This document shows positions 38,201 to 49,739 of a DNA stretch of 64,000 bases, one piece after another. The DNA is taken from positions 22,539,466 through 22,603,465 of the forward strand of contig NC_019871.2 of NCBI RefSeq assembly GCF_002234675.1, in the 5' to 3' direction. The position numbers and the translations under genes are program-made. This stretch comes from Oryzias latipes. Its lineage: Eukaryota; Chordata; Actinopteri; Beloniformes; Adrianichthyidae. The notes under the pieces are model-generated. The model had not been told where the DNA came from and made no database searches. It worked only from the letters and a program-made list of their open reading frames with translations. Each line of letters opens with the position of its first letter. Position 1 is the first letter of the stretch.

Positions 38201-41200
38201 GCAGTTTTGTTCATTTTTTAATGTTTTACTTTGCAGAGTTCTTAAAGTTTCTGCCAGACATGTTCACATTGATGAATCAGAAGTTGGAGTAGAAATTAAT
38301 CCTTAAATTAAAAAATATTGAGGCACACAAGTATTAAACAAAACCAGAGGTGGAAATATTCCTCTCAAAATTTTCTGGATGAGGTGCAGCCATTTGGTTT
38401 GCAGGGAGGGAAACTCTGAATGTGGTTTAAACATCAATCACTGGGGAATTTCCCACCGTGCAGGGGTGTCCAGGGGGATTTGTGTTTAAAATCAGGTCAA
38501 TTTGGTTGCAAGTTCAAGTTTAAATCAAACGTGTACCCTCCCAACAGTAACTGGGATAGGCTCCAGCAACCCCAAGACCCTGAAAGGGATACAGTGAGTT
38601 TTGAAGAAAGATGGATGGATGAATGGATTATTGTGATTTATTAGTATTGGTGCACGTTTTTGCAACAAAAATATCTGAAGGGAAGCTAGTCTGAGGGGAG
38701 ACCAACAATTATGCAGGCATAGCCCCCCCCCCCCCCTTTTGTTTTTAGAAGTTAAAAAAAAAGGCTGGAAATAATTAATTTTTTTTTTTCAAATTTACTG
38801 TCGCATGGCCACAGGAAAAGTATTTAGAAACTCAGAGGATGACTTTAAAGTTTTTTTCTTCCAAAACTTTCACTATTATTCAATTTTTTGGTTGACAGAA
38901 CAACGTCTGTTTTTACCTTAATACATAGTTTTACAAATCTCTCTACCTGAGGTAAAAGATGTACATTTTGCTTTATAAGAGGCTTTAAAAAGGTCACATT
39001 TACTTATACATTAATAAAAAACCATGGCTGAATCGATTTTTTGAATGTCTTCAGTGTCTTTTTTAATGCGACTTAAAGACGTTCCTGTTAATGTTGCACC
39101 TGCTACCATGAAGGAGGCCCATCCTTTTCCTCACATAGCAGGAGCTGCAGGACTGTTCTGTGCTAAAATGTCTCACAGGCCTCAAAGGTCGACATGGGTC
39201 TCCACAGTGAAAACTTTTACTGCCACTGATGGCGGTCAGGTCACTTTTTGTTTTTCTGCTCTTCACAGGACATGCGTCCACTGAACGCTGGGAGGTGCCA
39301 GTATTACAGCAGCGGCAGGAGCTACATCTATGAGAATTTCTTTGCCACAGTAAAAAAAAACAACACTTTTTTCAGAATAAATGATCAAATATTGCACATA
39401 TATATATATTTATTTTTTTTATATTTTGTTTCCTGTCTGAGGCTGAACGTTCCTGTTTCAGGTGTCATGTCAGAATCTGAAGGAGTCCTGCTCCCTAACA
39501 GTACGGAGTAGAACCTGTTACTGCTGCGACCTCTACGACTGTGCCAAGTGAGAGGAGACACACGTCAAAAACACACACATTTGAAAGAAATGCATCACAT
39601 CCTATGTTCACTCTTTGTGTTTCAGGCACTTTTGAATCTTAAAGAATAAGACAAATCACTATTTCATCACTTCCTGCTGTCTGTTGTGCTTTGCAGCGGA
39701 GGTTACCTCAGCAACTACTATGAGTTTGTTGGTGTTGAGAGCTGCGAGGATGTCTTCACGCTGTACGTGTTCATTTGGGTCCTCGCTGGTCTAAACCTGA
39801 TGGCCTTCTTCACGGGAATACTGACCACGGCAGTGCTGGGCAGCGTCAAGTCTGTGGTAAGATCTTGCAGAAACCATGTCTTCATACGTGTTCTTCACCT
39901 GGTAACATGTGAATCATCTGAGCTCATCACAAATCAAATCTACGGAAAGCAAAAAGTGACAGAAAAAATCAGAAAAATGGTTAAATAACAAATTAAACAT
40001 CAATGGATTTAATTTAGATACTGATAGCAGCAGTGAATTTTAGTTTCCTAATGCAACTTTCTTTAATACACTCGAATAAAGTAAATAGAATTAGACATAT
40101 TTGTTTTCTTAATTACATTTTAATAAATTATTTAAATGTTTGTTTTAACCAATTTTTATTGGTTTCTTAAACTTGTAATAAACCTTTGCTCAAATAAAAA
40201 AGCAAATGCTTGCAGCAAAACTTAGCAACTTCAAACCACTATTGTTCACTGCGAGGTTGTTTTGTATTTGTACTTGAATATTAGAATATTTTTGTAGTTT
40301 CTTCTGTATCATGAATGGGCCCAGAATCTCTTATGGGGCTCAAGAAAAATCCACTAGCAAAACAGAAAATAGTCAGGGATCTCTAAAAGAAGTTTTGAAA
40401 CTATTATGGGATGGCCACAGGACCTTTGGCATGGTAGCCTTTTTCTGAAATTGAGCAATTTTCACATTTTTTAAAACTTTTGACCCATCATCTTGACTAT
40501 TTCTTAAACCCCACATAGAGCCTTCTACAAATTTAAACTGCTCCCAAGGATTTTGGTCCATCGTCTCCTAACTCCTTGGAATCGTTGGGAAGCTACTTTG
40601 GAAAAAAATTGGTAACGTCTGTAGAATTTGTACGGCGTTTGTGTGACGAGATCGCAAAAGAGGTGTTCCCCTGTTGCTCGTATATTTTTTACTGGAATAT
40701 TTGTCATGATTTGAACTTGTCTTGTTTTTGGTCCTTGTTCTGTCTTGTTTCTGTTTCCTGTTTTATTTTGAAAGTCTCCTGTCTTGTCTGTTTTCTTGAG
40801 TTTTACTTCCTTTGGTCCCCATCAGCCCTGATCGTGTCCACCTGTGTCTTGTCTGCCCTGTCTGTATATAAGTCTGGTCTCTGCCTTCCTCCAGTGTTGG
40901 TCCATTAGTTATTCCTGTCCTGGTTGTCCTTGTCATGCCATGTTCCTCGTTTCTTGTTCCACGCCACAGTGAGTTTTGTTTAGTTTTGTCATCCTGCTCT
41001 GCAGCGCCTTTTGTTTGTTCATTAAACCCTCTAGACTCTGATCCTCATGCCTCCACCTCTGCGTCTGGGTCCAACCGGCTCTCGAGCCACCCTGCACCAT
41101 GACAATATTGTGAAAATTGAATACCTAAATCATTGGCTCAAGCTGAATGAAACGATATAACATAAATACGAACATATTAGGAATGTGGGCGTGGTTACCA

Positions 41201-44200
41201 AAAAACCTTTGTGGCTGACGTAATCAAAAAGTTTACTTTTGCAGCTTGATCTAAAAATGACACAGACCTGGTTATCAACCCCTTGGGACTAAAAAATAAA
41301 GTTGTTGCCATGGAGATAAAACCAACAGTAAAGCAGCGGTTTTGAAAACGTGTTGTTATGAGCAGCTCTGACGGAGGTGGCAGGGGCAGAAGGGGAGAGT
41401 GAGGGGCATGTAGCAGCCGCTCAGCCAGTAAACGGGCCACACAAAGCTGCTCACGGCTTTAATTTGCTTTGTTTTTGTTTTAATTATTCAGCTTCTGGAT
41501 ACCTAAAATAAACAAAACGTTTTTTTGGCTTAAAACATTTTCTTTTTTGTTTTTGTACGCACTGATGGACAAGTTGAATTTTTGGTGAGAGATCCTATCT
41601 TTCTTATGAAAAACAACCCACTTGTTTCCTTTTAATTTGTGATTTTTAGCATTTTTAGGGCATTTTTAAAAACAAGATCATTTATAGTCCTTTTGGCAAC
41701 TATTGAGCTGTTTTTGGTTTAACTGTGCAGAAAGTCTGAGTATAAATAATAAAAAGTGTGGTCACATGCGAGCTGAAGCCTTTTCTCATGCACTTTAATC
41801 ACAATCACAGGCCAAAGGTTTAGGATGTAAGCATTGAGCCAAATGTAACAAAGTGAGCATGGGAATGACAGTGTTGGGCAGTTCCTTCCCTCCACTCTAA
41901 GTGATTGCCACTTTTATGATGCTGGATATTTTCTGGAATGTAATTACATCCGATGTATCTTTAGGGATGAACGTGAGGTTTGAGTGTGTAGATGAGTTTG
42001 TTCAGGCTACTTGTTTTTCTTTTAGAGTTTTTGGACGCTAATCTTTCTGTTTTTAGGGGAAAAAAATAACATTTTTGAGGAGAATCATCAACTATGAAAT
42101 TGAAAAACACACTCCGGGTTTTGGATTCTCATATTTAGTGTTCTCTGGATGATCCGCTTCACTTTCCCCTTATCTCTTGTGGTCTCTGTTTTACGGTTCC
42201 CTATAAAAGTGAAATACACAGTCATAACATTAGCGGCATGAGGCCTTAAGTGCGTGTGACTTGTTGTAGTAGAAGCTGTGAAGTTGAGAGAGCGGGGGCC
42301 ATAAAAGCTGGAAAACAGCCGAATGTTGGGCCAGCGGGGTTGGCGGGGCTGTTTCCGCCTGCAGGGCGGCTGCACGTCAGCGAGATGTCTCAGAAACATT
42401 CCTTCACAGCTCCTCCTGCAGCTCCCACCTGGAAGACTATCTGTCAAACTGAGTCTTCTGCACTTTTCCCACCAAACTCACGTCAACAAGCAATTTGGTG
42501 GATCTGCTAGGTTGTGATTTGATTTTTTGTTTTTTTGCCCCTTTTGTTGCGTGAGAGGAGCTGATTACATTTACTTTCAGTCATAACCCAAAAGCTGGAT
42601 TGTAGAGAACACATTGACAGTTAGATGTTCCAGCTTGTTCAAAAACTAAAGAGGAAGAAGGTTTTTGTTTCTATATTCATTGTTCCTCCTTAGGAAGTTT
42701 AGCCTCAAAACGCAATCGAATGATAGCATCACCCATATGTTATAAGTGGGTTCTTGAACGCGCGTTCAGCTTATGGTGTTCACATTAGACAAGCAGGGAG
42801 GGGCTTCTCATTCTTCTTCTTCTTCTACTGTTTCCTTGCGCATGTTCGCCACCCACAGTTGGAAGAGGCTTGCTGCAAAATGTCAAAGTGTTGCAAATCT
42901 TGTTTCAGGCTATTTCTTTCACAGCTCTATTCCAATCTATGAAAGACTTAGTGTCATAGAATTCCAACTGGGCACAAACTCATTCAATCATTCATTTCTC
43001 CTCCATGATCCATTTTCAAATGGTTGCCGCTCCGGCGAATTGAAAGGGACGCCATCCATACGTCCCAACTAAATCTGAGTCCCTGATTGATCAAAGTTCA
43101 ACCTGGTTTAACTTTCAGCGTGCGCTCACTGGCCACTTGTTTTGTACGTATAGGCCAAAAAGGGTCGGCAAAACTAGTGTAGGGGAAGCCAGAAACGTGC
43201 ATGTAACCCTTGTGCTATCCTAGGCACTTTAACATTGGGAGTTGGGTCATCTATACCAGTGTTTTTCAACCTTTTTTGAGCCACGGCACACTTTAACCTT
43301 GACAAAAATCCCGCGGCACACCAGCATCCAAAAAAAAAGAAAAAAAAAAACAGAAATTCATGGTCTGTATTGATCGACAGCCCCCCCCCCCCCCCCCCCC
43401 CCCCCCCCGTCCGCCCGCCCGCAATCTCACGTGTATTTTTGTGATAATTGTGGCCGGAAAAGCAGGAAGTTGCGGCTGTTTTTTCTAAGAGATGAAATGA
43501 AAGTTAAATTAGAATAATTTAGAAACTGTTTGTTTGTTGGGGTTTCAAGGCGTTTCGCAAGGACAACTCATTGTGCGCTGGGACACTGGCTCTTTAAGCC
43601 AATGCATCATGGGAGATGTAGTGTGAAAAGTGCCGAAAACTTGCAGAAAGACTGGCGTCTCTGAGATTTATTGTATTGTCCACTTGTTTCACGGTCTGAC
43701 ACCGGACTCTGTGGAAAGCTACACCGCTAAAGAAGGGCTTTAGCCGGTATTTTTGTTAGAACTGAGCGACTTTATCAGCAGAATTAAGAACAAGGAAGTG
43801 AAGACTTTAAGCACTTCTTATTGGTCAGACTGATGACATGTGATTAAGCCTTCAAGAATGATTGGTGGAGACAGTTAAAGGGACGGGACTTTTCCGCAAA
43901 CTGTCATAGCTGCAGGTAAATCGCGGTAACGTAATCCTTATCAAAATTTCTTTAATAGAATTAAATAAACACAAAGAAAAAGTAATTTTAAGATCTTTCA
44001 TATTCCTAACTACTCAGTGTTTTATCAGGGCCTGTTTGGATGAACAAAGAGCTGATATCCTGGAGATGGGAAATGTTTTTAGATCAGTGAATGATTAATG
44101 AGGGCAATTTCTCCACGGCACACTAGTGTGCCGCGGCACACTGGTTGAAAAACCCTGATCTATACCCACTAGACAGTGTGCTGAACCATTTTTCTTCAAT

Positions 44201-47136
44201 GATTTGTGATCTTCACTGGTGTCCATGGATTACATGAAATCTTTCCACCTTTATTCACCTTTATCATGGTAGGGAGAACACGTCAATGTAAGGGTGGGGT
44301 CATTTAAGATAGCACAAGGGTTAAGTGCGTTTACGTAGACTTTTCATTCAAAGTGGCAGCTTGATTGCCGAGAGCGATGTAGACATAACTTTGGATGCAG
44401 CCACTCCTCTCAACGACCCTCCATGGACCCAGAAAACCCAAAAACCCACAGCACTCACTTGTAGCAACCATTTATACTGGGGCATGTGACTAAAGCCTAG
44501 GAAGTTTCTAGAGAAAAGAACACAGAAAAAGAAAACATTTACTTAAGGAAGGGATTTCTACTGAAGAATGCTATTAAACAGACTACCACAACTGTTTTTA
44601 AAAAACGACTTCTTTGTGTTTTCTCTTCATTTTTTGGTTTTCTTTCAGGTACAAAATATAAATATACAAAATATAAATCCCTTAGTAAATTGTTTGGTAA
44701 AATGACTAATATAAAACTCAGTGGAACTTTGGAAGACTCAGAAAATCCTTTGGGCTTTTTAGAAGATTACAACAGAGGTCTTTGGTAGAAAAGCACACAA
44801 AAATGTGTCTTTAGGTCTAGTGTTAACACACAGGTACAGTATGAACTTTTTCTGCATCGAGTTTGTCTTTTTCTTCAAAAATATTGCAGCTTTGTCTGTG
44901 AGCAGACCACACAGTCTTTCATCCTTCACTTTAGGGTTTCTTCTTCCTTCAGGAAGTAAATTTATCTGCTCTGTTTTATGGAAAACGCTCACAGGTCCTT
45001 CTGTTATCTTTCCTTTAGTGGTGTTGTCAGAGTTCCCCCCATGTTCTTTGATTTAATATAACCAAACACAGTTCCTTATCCTTCCCTCCCCCACATTCCA
45101 TGACATATACATTAAGGAAATTGCAGTTAAAGGAAAGTCTTTGATGGCGAGGTCTGATTTGGTTTTTTGTTCCTTATCAGGTCTACTGTTAAGATAAAAA
45201 TGACCTCACAAGAACAAAAACACACATTTGACAATCATTCCAGGAACTGAGCTCAACACATTTCCATCAAGCCTGAATCCTGTGTCAGTTTAAAAACTGT
45301 CCGTGTGGTGTAGCGGTTAGCTCACAGTAAAAAGGTCTGGTTTCAAATCCAGGATGGGTCCTTTCTATGTGGAGTTTTGCACGTTCTCCTTGTGCATGTT
45401 TGGGTTTTCTCCAAGCACTCCGGTTTGCTTCCACAGTCAAAGAACATGCTTCAAAGGTTAATTGGTGATTCTAAATTGTTTCATTAGGTGTGAATGTGAG
45501 TGTAGGTGTACCGCCCTTCAGCAGCATCCCTGTGACCCCGTACAAAGAACAAGCGGGTTTGAAAATGGCTGGATGGGCATTTAGCTATGAAAGGAGCCCA
45601 TATAATGACCCCTTCCGGCACCGTGCTTTAGAGTGATATTGTTCCAGACATCATGCAGTTATGTTAAAAACTCCAGATCAGCACATTAACAAGCACTGGC
45701 TATAGAACAGGAGGTAACAAATGACAGAACTTAAATGGAACGCAAAAAGATTTACTGATTTGTAGGCAGCAGTGCGCCACTCCATGTGAGTGACAGGTGA
45801 GGGGGCGGAGCCCTCAAGGAAAGTCACAGCCAACCTCTGCAGAAGACTAAAAACAGAAAACAAAACAAGAAAGTAACTGACCAACAGACTGTGAGAGCAG
45901 ATTGTTTAGAAGGAAAGCTGCAAACCCACAAAACCTTTCTTTTAACGTCCCTCATAGAAACTTGTGGATTCTTCTTTCAGCGCTAAACAAAATTCTAGCA
46001 GACCTGCACTCTGTGAGAATATGCTTTTCTAGCATTTTCATTATTTCTGATGTTAAGATTAATTTGCTGCAACATCCATCATTAAAAGGTTAGATATCTA
46101 AAATGTTTTCCTCCCAGAAATAATCATTTTGGAAAGAACCGTTATTTTAGACAGATAAGAAGCAGAAATTAGCTCTTGGGAGTCATTTATACTGAATTTT
46201 CAGTCGATTTGTCAAATGTTTGTGTTATTTGGAAGAATTTACTTGTTTCATTTGTCTTTTTTTAAGTTGCAAGAAAAGTGAATAATGTATCTTTGTAAAT
46301 GCATCCCAAATTACAACCCAATCAGAAAACTTTGATATTATTAAAAGGATATTTTTTTTATTTTTTTATTAAAACCACTCAAACTAAATCGTTTTTTACT
46401 AAAGTTTTGAGGGTGTGATTCGTTTTAGGAAGTTTAAAAAAATAAAATGAACAACCTAACATGTTTTGTGTTTTAACAGGAAAATTAAAATTAATAATAA
46501 AATGGAAAATTTAAAAAGTAAAAATAAATGTGATTTTTTTAATGATCTTTTGTGATGGCCTGAATTCTGCTCTAACAACTCCCCACTATCTTCTTATGTT
46601 GTATTGATGGTTTAAATTGTTTAATCATAAATCTAATTTATTCAAACAAAAAGAGCACATAAGTCTCTTTCTGCACGCAAACTGAAGTTTCAGACATTTC
46701 TAAAAAACTAAATCAAATTTTTACATCCCTCTTTATTTGAACATTTGAAAAATTAAAGCACCACAGCTGCTTTTTTTTCTTGTAATTTGTTTTTTTAATG
46801 ATCAAACAGAAACATATATAGATAAAGTCGCCAAACTTTAAATGATGTTCTGGTGTTTGATGATTACTGTACACTGAAACATCAGTAGATGTTGGAATTG
46901 GAATTTTATTTGATGTTAACAACTGACATACATTTGGTCAAATACAACATTTTTATGCTTTTTTATTCAATTATGCTGTGTTGAAAAAATTCACCATTCT
47001 TGTTGAATATTTTGACTTTTTTGTGTTTCAGAGGAGCTACCCTGTGACAGAATCCACGGAGAGCAGGAATTCTTCTCCCACAGCTCCTCTGTTGATGGAT
47101 GCCAACACCCCCCCCAATTACCCTGCAGTAGACTAA
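32271..47136 (+). CDS. TMEM255-family four-pass membrane protein (tmem255b-like; possible third paralogue)
   Basis: Function is unknown for the family. Certain exons: 32271-32410, 34070-34132, 37508-37597, 39269-39349, 39462-39547, 39697-39856 and 47032-47136 (TAA). All have GT...AG borders and compatible phases. Segments in order: TM1 (LVLGMLSLSLLLVVLGIY), TM2 (LTLGCFLGILGLLL) followed by DENRRQ, TM3 (AAIVFLSLGIITSFFCLLI), a Cys-rich loop with GRCQYYSSG, SCQNLKESC and TCYCCDLYDC, a YYEFVGVESCEDVF stretch, TM4 (WVLAGLNLMAFFTGILTTAV) and a short tail with a PPNY motif. NRRQ, GRCQ.YSSG and CYCCDLY.C closely match recalled human TMEM255B. The tail (34 residues) is much shorter than in mammalian TMEM255A/B. 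Translation could begin at the ATG in the first listed exon (239 aa) or in an upstream exon at 29337 (263 aa). The long last intron contains several nested repeats. Confidence 0.88.
33168..33380 (-). mobile_element. TTAA MITE, copy 4 (inverted)
   Basis: GTAACCCTTGTGCTATCCTAG ... GATAGCACAAGGGCTAA. Both TTAA flanks have drifted by one base. It lies in an intron of the TMEM255-family gene. Confidence 0.88.
34200..34900. repeat. Unclassified moderately GC-rich intronic stretch
   Basis: Less AT-rich than its surroundings, with scattered short inverted words ('cccttacgggtggataaggg', 'cccttgagg...cctcaaggg'). It looks like repeat debris; no boundaries or coding frame. Confidence 0.3.
35000..37500. 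other. Intronic, no recognisable element
   Basis: AT-rich intron of the TMEM255-family gene. A near-perfect inverted pair around 37170-37240 ('tctcgaatatcttgagtca' / 'tgactcaagatattcgaga') could form a hairpin. Confidence 0.45.
37983..38310. repeat. Repeat V ('GTTCACACCG' family), copy 1, partial
   Basis: 'gctacgttcacaccgccctc', 'agtaaccactttcaatgaaa' and 'agtctac', matching 48270-48340. Confidence 0.5.
38480..38625 (+). repeat. tRNA-like SINE repeat, copy 3 (3' tail only)
   Basis: 'aactgggataggctccagca', 'gaccctgaaagggatac' and 'gatggatggatgaatgga', the usual tail of the fish repeat also seen at 14941 and 45300. Confidence 0.6.
38723..38736. repeat. Poly-C tract
   Basis: A 14-base C run. 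Confidence 0.8.
40330..41480. repeat. Unclassified repeat Y, copy 3 (split by a solo LTR)
   Basis: Same block order as 17680-18240 ('ccttctacaaatttaaac', 'gggaagctactttgg', 'aacatattaggaatgtggg', 'ccatggagataaaacca'). It ends 'ctcacggctttaatttg', like copy 1. Confidence 0.65.
40702..41104 (+). mobile_element. Solo LTR with 5-bp TSD ATATT
   Basis: 403 bp, starts TGTCATG and ends CATGACA, flanked by ATATT (40697-40701 and 41105-41109). A TATA-like 'tctgtatataagtctgg' and a polyadenylation word ATTAAA lie in the expected order. No internal region remains. A Gypsy-type origin is a guess. Confidence 0.85.
43203..44324 (-). mobile_element. TTAA MITE, copy 5 (inverted), interrupted by a hAT-like element
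   Basis: GTAACCCTTGTGCTATCC at the left and GATAGCACAAGGGTTAA at the right; the interior is identical in layout to the 33168 copy apart from the 901-bp insert. Confidence 0.9.
43257..44157. mobile_element. Nonautonomous hAT-like element, copy 2, with 8-bp TSD ATCTATAC
   Basis: Starts CAGTGTTTTTCAACC and ends GGTTGAAAAACCCTG, flanked by ATCTATAC (43249-43256 and 44158-44165). A fuller version of the 7932 copy: it has an extra middle block around 43490-43740. A 28-base poly-C tract (43381-43408) lies beside 'gtctgtattgatcgacag', as the poly-G tract does in copy 1. No transposase. Confidence 0.9.
45300..45575 (+). repeat. tRNA-like SINE repeat, copy 4 (most complete)
   Basis: 'gtgtggtgtagcggttagct' resembles a tRNA A box and 'ggtttcaaatcc' a B box. 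Then 'tatgtggagttttgcacgtt', 'tccgg.ttgcttccacagtc', 'aaggttaattggtgattct', 'gtgtgaatgtgagtgt' and a GGATGG-like tail. It is a repeat, not a functional tRNA. Confidence 0.75.
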
Positions 47137-47364
47137 CTCCCATCCAGATCCCCACCCAGAGCACTTCCAGTGCACGAGTTCGTCCACAAGTGTCAGCATT
47201 CATCCAAAAAACTGTTAAGAGTGCCATTGAGCCAGACAGGTGCATTCTTTCTAACACCCACTCTTGGCACAGACTCGATGTAATCTCTCAGGATTTATGG
47301 ATTTTGAGGAGGATGGAGAGTCAAGATTAACAACACGTAGTTAAAGTTGAGGTTTTTTTTGGCA

Positions 47365-47370
47365 AATAAA
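47365..47370 (+). terminator. Candidate polyadenylation signal of the TMEM255-family gene
   Basis: The first AATAAA lies about 230 bases after the stop at 47136. Others at 47499-47504 and at 49308-49313 (the latter followed by a T-rich stretch) are equally possible, so the 3' UTR length is undecided. Confidence 0.35.
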
Positions 47371-47567
47371 CGCGGCTGACGGTGGTCCAAATGTCGACGG
47401 TGCCCTCAAAGAGATAAAGAATACTGTACTTTAAAGATGAGAAGGACGGTTTTATCTCGCTGCTAAAAATATTTTCCTTTTGATTTATTGAGGCTTTAAA
47501 TAAAGTGATAGAAGAATTAACAAAATAAAACAAAAGATAGGTCAAAGTTCCTTAAGTGATTACAACC

Positions 47568-48266
47568 TTGAAGACCCACTGCAATCATCGTTTGATCTAT
47601 TGTGAAATAGATGCTATTCTTAAGCCTTTGTGAGTAAACTATATCCATTTCTATGATCATATATTATCATTGGCACACTAAAGAACGGTTTTATAATTAA
47701 ATATTCATTTTTGTAGCTCCTTTTCTTACTCAGAAGTAAGATGTCAACAGCCATGAAATGGGCACAGACTCTTTCTAGAAGGGGCTGTTCCTCACTTTCA
47801 TACAAACGAATGTGAGTGGGATGGGGGCGGGGGCTGGTGCTCAGAGCTCAGGTTTTTAGAGGAATGCTCAGAAATGCGTGAATTGGTCAAAATACCACTT
47901 TGGGGTTGGGTTTTTTGAGAGCAATGAACATAATGATACACTTTAAAGGTTAAAAAAATTGATTTTGCATAACCCTGTGATCAGGATTATGTTTTTAGAC
48001 AAAATAAAAAAACCTGTGTCGTTTTCTAGGACATAGTTTCTGCAGAGCGGCAGTAGTTCATCAGCAATTCCCTTCTAAGGTGAAGACAGGACCGTTGGCA
48101 GAGAGCAACACCCCCCCTTCCAGTCCCTCATCTGTTTATACTCTCCTGCTATGGCTTAGAGCCCCCCAAATGCCCAACCTAACATTACTGGTGCAATAAA
48201 AACAGTTTTGAGCCAGAAACACACACAATACACAAAACACAATTTTCACTGGAGTGGGTCTTTAAA
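47568..48266. repeat. Repeat W, copy 4 (both inverted ends present)
   Basis: Left GAAGACCCACTGCAATCATC; right CACTGGAGTGGGTCTTTAA. The right half (47990-48230) carries the shared 'cctgtgtcgttttctagg' and 'acagttttgagcca' blocks. About 360 bases after the left end are unrelated and may be an insertion. Confidence 0.6.
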
Positions 48267-48267
48267 G

Positions 48268-48670
48268 CTAACCTCAAGCTATGTTCACACCACCCTTGCC
48301 AATGAGGATTCAAGCAACCACAACCATTGAAAAGTCTATATAAATGCACATAAATCCCCAATTTGGGCTTCCATGTTCAAAACATTTGCTCTTCAGCGGA
48401 GCTACGTAAGGTTCTCCAACTGTTTTAGGGCTCTACATTCAAAACGTGTGGCCATTGAACGCGCGCTGAAAGTCAAACCAGGTCAAATTTTGACCAGTCA
48501 GGGACTTGGATTTGGAAGCGACGTATTGATGGCGCCCCTTTGAATTTACAGAAGTGCCAACCGTTGATCATGAAAGAAAAATTAATAAAAATTGTGCGGG
48601 AATTCTATGACACAATATCCTTCACATACCGGAATAGAACTGTGAAACAAAAAGCTTGGAGCAAAACGTT
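48268..48670. repeat. Repeat V, copy 3
   Basis: 'gctatgttcacaccaccctt', 'accattgaaaagtctat', 'cattgaacgcgcgctgaaag', 'caaaccaggtcaaa' and 'ggaattctatgacacaatat'. Orientation is opposite to the 42690 copy. Confidence 0.6.
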
Positions 48671-49504
48671 TTGTTGTAGTTTTAAATAAAACATCTTTAG
48701 CTAGGTTCACACCGGTGCAAGATTTTAAGACCGCTTGATATGGTTCAGCTTCAAGACGACGTCACCTGGATGAATGAGAACCTTCACCAACATTCATTTT
48801 ATTGCATAGCAGCTTATTGTCAAATATTTGTTTCATCAAAACCCTCAAAACATTTGGGTTACAAGAAATGAATGCGGCGTTCCCCTAAACTGAAATGCCC
48901 CACTGCCGCTCAATACTGGGAGCTGTTTTTGAACACAGTCTTCACATCATCATACGGTCAACTGAAAAAAAAGGATCGACCACTCTGTAAGGATAATTCA
49001 GACATTTAACGACCAAGAGAGAAATCTGATTCAAACATCTCCTGGATTAATAAACGTATTCTCACAAATGTTTCTGTATTTTTACTTGTTTAACAATAAC
49101 TTGATACTTTTCTGTTTTTTTTTGCCTGAAAATGTACTGTATATACCTAATTTTAATGCTTTATATGTTATGTGTTTTTTTTCAGAAGGTATGTTTGGAT
49201 TTTAACTTTTCTTTTTTTCTTTCTTTCTTTTCTATTTTCGTTGGTGTCATGATTTGATTGGCTGGATATCGATGTGTTCTTCGATCGACTTGTTGTTCTA
49301 GTGAGACAATAAAAGTGACTTTTTTCCCATCAAATTTCTGGGCCATTAAGATGTTTATTCTCGAAATTAAAACACTGAAAGACTGAAGATAGTAAATGAT
49401 ATTTCAGGGCATAAGATTTTACTGTTTGAAAATCAAGGGTTTAAAAGAAAATTCAGAAAGAATATGCAAAGGTTTAAAAATTCAGAATCTGATGGAAAAT
49501 AAAA

Positions 49505-49735
49505 AATTCCATATTAGTGAGCATCGATGCGCACTGGTTTTTCGCAGAGACTTCTAGGATATTTCTAGGGCACTCGATCTTGGAATTGTTGATTCGGACA
49601 GCACTACTAAAATGGCGAACAGACTATATAGTGAGTGTTAAGAAATTCGGACCTAGCCCATATCTCTCCTCTTGGACGAATAAATGTAGGATAGGGAGAA
49701 GCTGGAGGGGTAGGGAATGAATTTGGATTTGGCCT
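49505..49735. repeat. Mixed repeat: partner of 374-831 joined to a partner of 58669-58830
   Basis: Left part matches 675-815. Right part 'tagggagaagctggagggg' then 'atgaatttggatttggcc' matches the short element at 58669-58830. Confidence 0.5.
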
Positions 49736-49739
49736 AAGT

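Larger units (their letters stand above)
42690..44395. repeat. Repeat V, copy 2, host of a double nested insertion
   Basis: Left part to 43202 matches 58500-59020 ('ggaagaggcttg.tg..aaatgt', 'gggcacaaact', 'tggtttaactttcagcg'). Right part 44325-44395 matches the inverted start of the 48268 copy ('gcgtttacgtagacttttca'). The TTAA MITE lies between. Confidence 0.6.

Noticed and set aside
45300-45350. Possible tRNA gene (A- and B-box-like words)
   Set aside because: No cloverleaf can be formed, and the sequence continues as a repeat shared with 11275, 14941 and 38480.
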